Source: Psychrobacter sp. 4Dc
Lineage (GTDB): Bacteria > Pseudomonadota > Gammaproteobacteria > Pseudomonadales > Moraxellaceae
NCBI RefSeq assembly: GCF_002836715.1
Contig: NZ_PJAT01000089.1
Span: forward strand, 1-45,648
DNA length: 45,648 nucleotides
Reading direction: 5' to 3'
Shown here: in pieces, positions 44,407 through 45,648 of the stretch
Position numbering within the stretch: the first letter of the stretch is position 1
Layout of the letters: every line of letters starts with the position of its first letter
Made by a program: the position numbers and the translations under genes
Notes under the pieces: model-generated
Databases searched by the model: none
What the model saw: only the letters and a program-made list of their open reading frames with translations
Told to the model about the DNA's origin: nothing

Positions 44407-45648
44407 TTAAGATATAGCATTAAGTGATTCACTCTTAATTAGATTGTCAAAATACTCACCATTACCATCCACTTGTTCAAATTTAGATCTAACATCCACT
44501 TTATTAGATCGCATATATCCTATAGCAATACCTTTAATCTTAGGAATTGAAGAAAACTCTGAACTTTTTAATGATTCGGCTCGCCATGCACCATATTCCG
44601 CTGCTTTGTATATATTAATGATAAGTTCAGATGCCTGTTCTCCTGTTAACGATTCAAACAGATAGTTATCAACACCTGTTATATTTTCTGAGAAGTTATT
44701 TGCTGTGTTGAAATCGTTTGAGCCAGCTTTTCTATATGCTTCTTCCAGATAGAGTTTTATTACTTTTTCGTTGCCAGACATACGTGAGATGAAACTAATG
44801 CTAAATATATTTTTTCGGAACAACTGTATTAATTGCTCTTTAAACTGACTAACTATCAAGTCTTCCCCACAATCTTGCAAAATGGAATTTAAAACTGCTG
44901 ATGGGTGAGAAAATGCTGAATCATCGTCAGATGGTTTGACGTTTTCTATGCTATCTGAAATAACAGCTTTTAATCTATCAAAGGTAACGGGTTCTAAGTT
45001 TGATAATAGAGAACCATTAGCTGATATTATTTGTAATATTATGCTTGAGCATTTTGAGTCTGAACATTTTATATCTATAACATATTTTTTTAAGCAGATT
45101 GACAGTTGATCATCTTTTAGATGAGCGAGTCCATTTAAGAAAAATCCAGAATTTCTCTTAAGATCGGAGTTAGAGTTCAAATATTTTTCTAAAACTTTGT
45201 TAATAAGGTATGGAAATGTTTCATGATGAATATTTAGTATTTCCTTTTTTACGATATCAGCTATTTTATTTATACTACTTGACGGAAAGAAATGCTGATC
45301 ATTTAAGCGAGCTAAAATATCGTCTACCAACTGAGTAGTAGTAAGAATTGGTTTAGATAAAAAACGATTTATGGATTCGTAAAATATAAATCTAGCTTCT
45401 TCTGCTGAAGCTCGGTGTCCAGAAGGATGGGCTGACTTATTCCTAAGTTGACGAAGAATATCAAGAAAATTAGTGTCAAGCTTCGGAATTAGCGAGTTTG
45501 AAGCTAACTGCTCAATTAAATAATTCTCATAAACATCTTGTTCATTAATTTTATTTTGAGCTTCATCATATATTTTTTTCGCTTTTTTATTTACTTTACC
45601 AAGCTCACCGAGTTTCTTAACAATATCATCAAAAAGAGCTAAATATGT
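44407..45648 (-). CDS. Partial AT-rich gene with HEPN-like R-x4-H motif (5' end missing)
   Basis: The reading frame ending at 44407 stays open on the minus strand to the last base of the window, so the gene start is outside; 413 residues are visible. A TTG at 45330 would be a false start inside the gene. The visible N-terminal part is helical and charged, then FLDILRQLRNKSAHPSGH: Arg69-Asn-Lys-Ser-Ala-His74 (window numbering) fits the R-x4-H motif of HEPN-superfamily RNases and related domains. AEEARFIF follows. The rest (about residues 105-413) is helical, repeat-like and not recognised. Composition is distinctly AT-richer than neighbouring genes. Annotation as HEPN-like is tentative. Confidence 0.6.
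   Translation of the reverse strand, partial: TYLALFDDIVKKLGELGKVNKKAKKIYDEAQNKINEQDVYENYLIEQLASNSLIPKLDTNFLDILRQLRNKSAHPSGHRASAEEARFIFYESINRFLSKPILTTTQLVDDILARLNDQHFFPSSSINKIADIVKKEILNIHHETFPYLINKVLEKYLNSNSDLKRNSGFFLNGLAHLKDDQLSICLKKYVIDIKCSDSKCSSIILQIISANGSLLSNLEPVTFDRLKAVISDSIENVKPSDDDSAFSHPSAVLNSILQDCGEDLIVSQFKEQLIQLFRKNIFSISFISRMSGNEKVIKLYLEEAYRKAGSNDFNTANNFSENITGVDNYLFESLTGEQASELIINIYKAAEYGAWRAESLKSSEFSSIPKIKGIAIGYMRSNKVDVRSKFEQVDGNGEYFDNLIKSESLNAIS

Noticed and set aside
45328..45330. TTG as the start of the right-edge gene
   Set aside because: The frame is open and coding-like upstream to the window end, including the R-x4-H motif, so this is internal.
1..45648. tRNA genes, CRISPR arrays, insertion sequences or prophage genes
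   Set aside because: None was recognised on reading both strands; apparent repeats are short tandem arrays or terminators.

Overview
The window looks like chromosomal DNA of a Psychrobacter-type gammaproteobacterium (Moraxellaceae). This is inferred from the gene set (CmoAB, DUF1285, DUF4062-like and DUF1176 proteins, a solute:sodium symporter with its DUF4212 partner, ETF-QO, and a urease cluster ending in a HupE/UreJ permease), from moderate G+C, and from long AT-rich intergenic regions. No rRNA, tRNA, CRISPR, transposase or integrase was recognised. Most of the window is core metabolism.

Layout. 1-3.2 kb: a tripartite TRAP transporter operon (dctP-dctQ-dctM). 3.3-5.1 kb: a cytosolic-type 5'-nucleotidase and a rhomboid protease. 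5.1-8.0 kb, minus strand: a small membrane protein and a two-part solute:sodium symporter. 8.7-10.2 kb: an AGCS alanine/glycine symporter. 10.3-12.1 kb, minus: ETF-ubiquinone oxidoreductase. 12.5-16.2 kb: DUF1285 protein, glutamate racemase, a DUF4062-like protein and a small acidic protein. 16.3-20.2 kb, minus: MltB-type transglycosylase, DUF1499 protein, TPMT-family methyltransferase and MsrA. 20.4-23.5 kb: cmoA-cmoB (wobble-uridine tRNA modification) and a DUF1176 protein. 23.6-28.2 kb: a small DUF2788-like membrane protein (minus), argS, a SPOR protein and an orphan PTS EIIC-like permease. 28.3-31.8 kb, minus: an SDR, clpX and clpP. 32.7-39.5 kb, plus: ureD-ureA-ureBC-ureE-ureF-ureG-hupE/ureJ. 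39.7-42.2 kb, minus: tig and rdgB. 42.8 kb: sodB. 43.5-45.6 kb, minus: an SDR and a partial AT-rich gene running off the right edge.

How the genes work together. The urease operon is complete for apoenzyme, nickel delivery (UreD/E/F/G) and nickel uptake (HupE/UreJ). It sits, in opposite orientation, between tig and clpP-clpX, which are normally neighbours. Its beta and alpha subunits are fused in one reading frame, and its upstream region holds a plausible sigma-54 promoter with an NtrC-like site. The clpP upstream region carries a very good sigma-32-type heat-shock promoter.

Most interesting points: the UreB-UreC fusion with two extra insertions in the alpha part; the urease block splitting tig from clpPX; the predicted nitrogen control of urease; and the edge gene. 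Reading the minus strand through to the last base shows that the edge gene is open to the window end and carries an R-x4-H motif like those of HEPN RNases. It is AT-rich and may be the border of an accessory or defence region.
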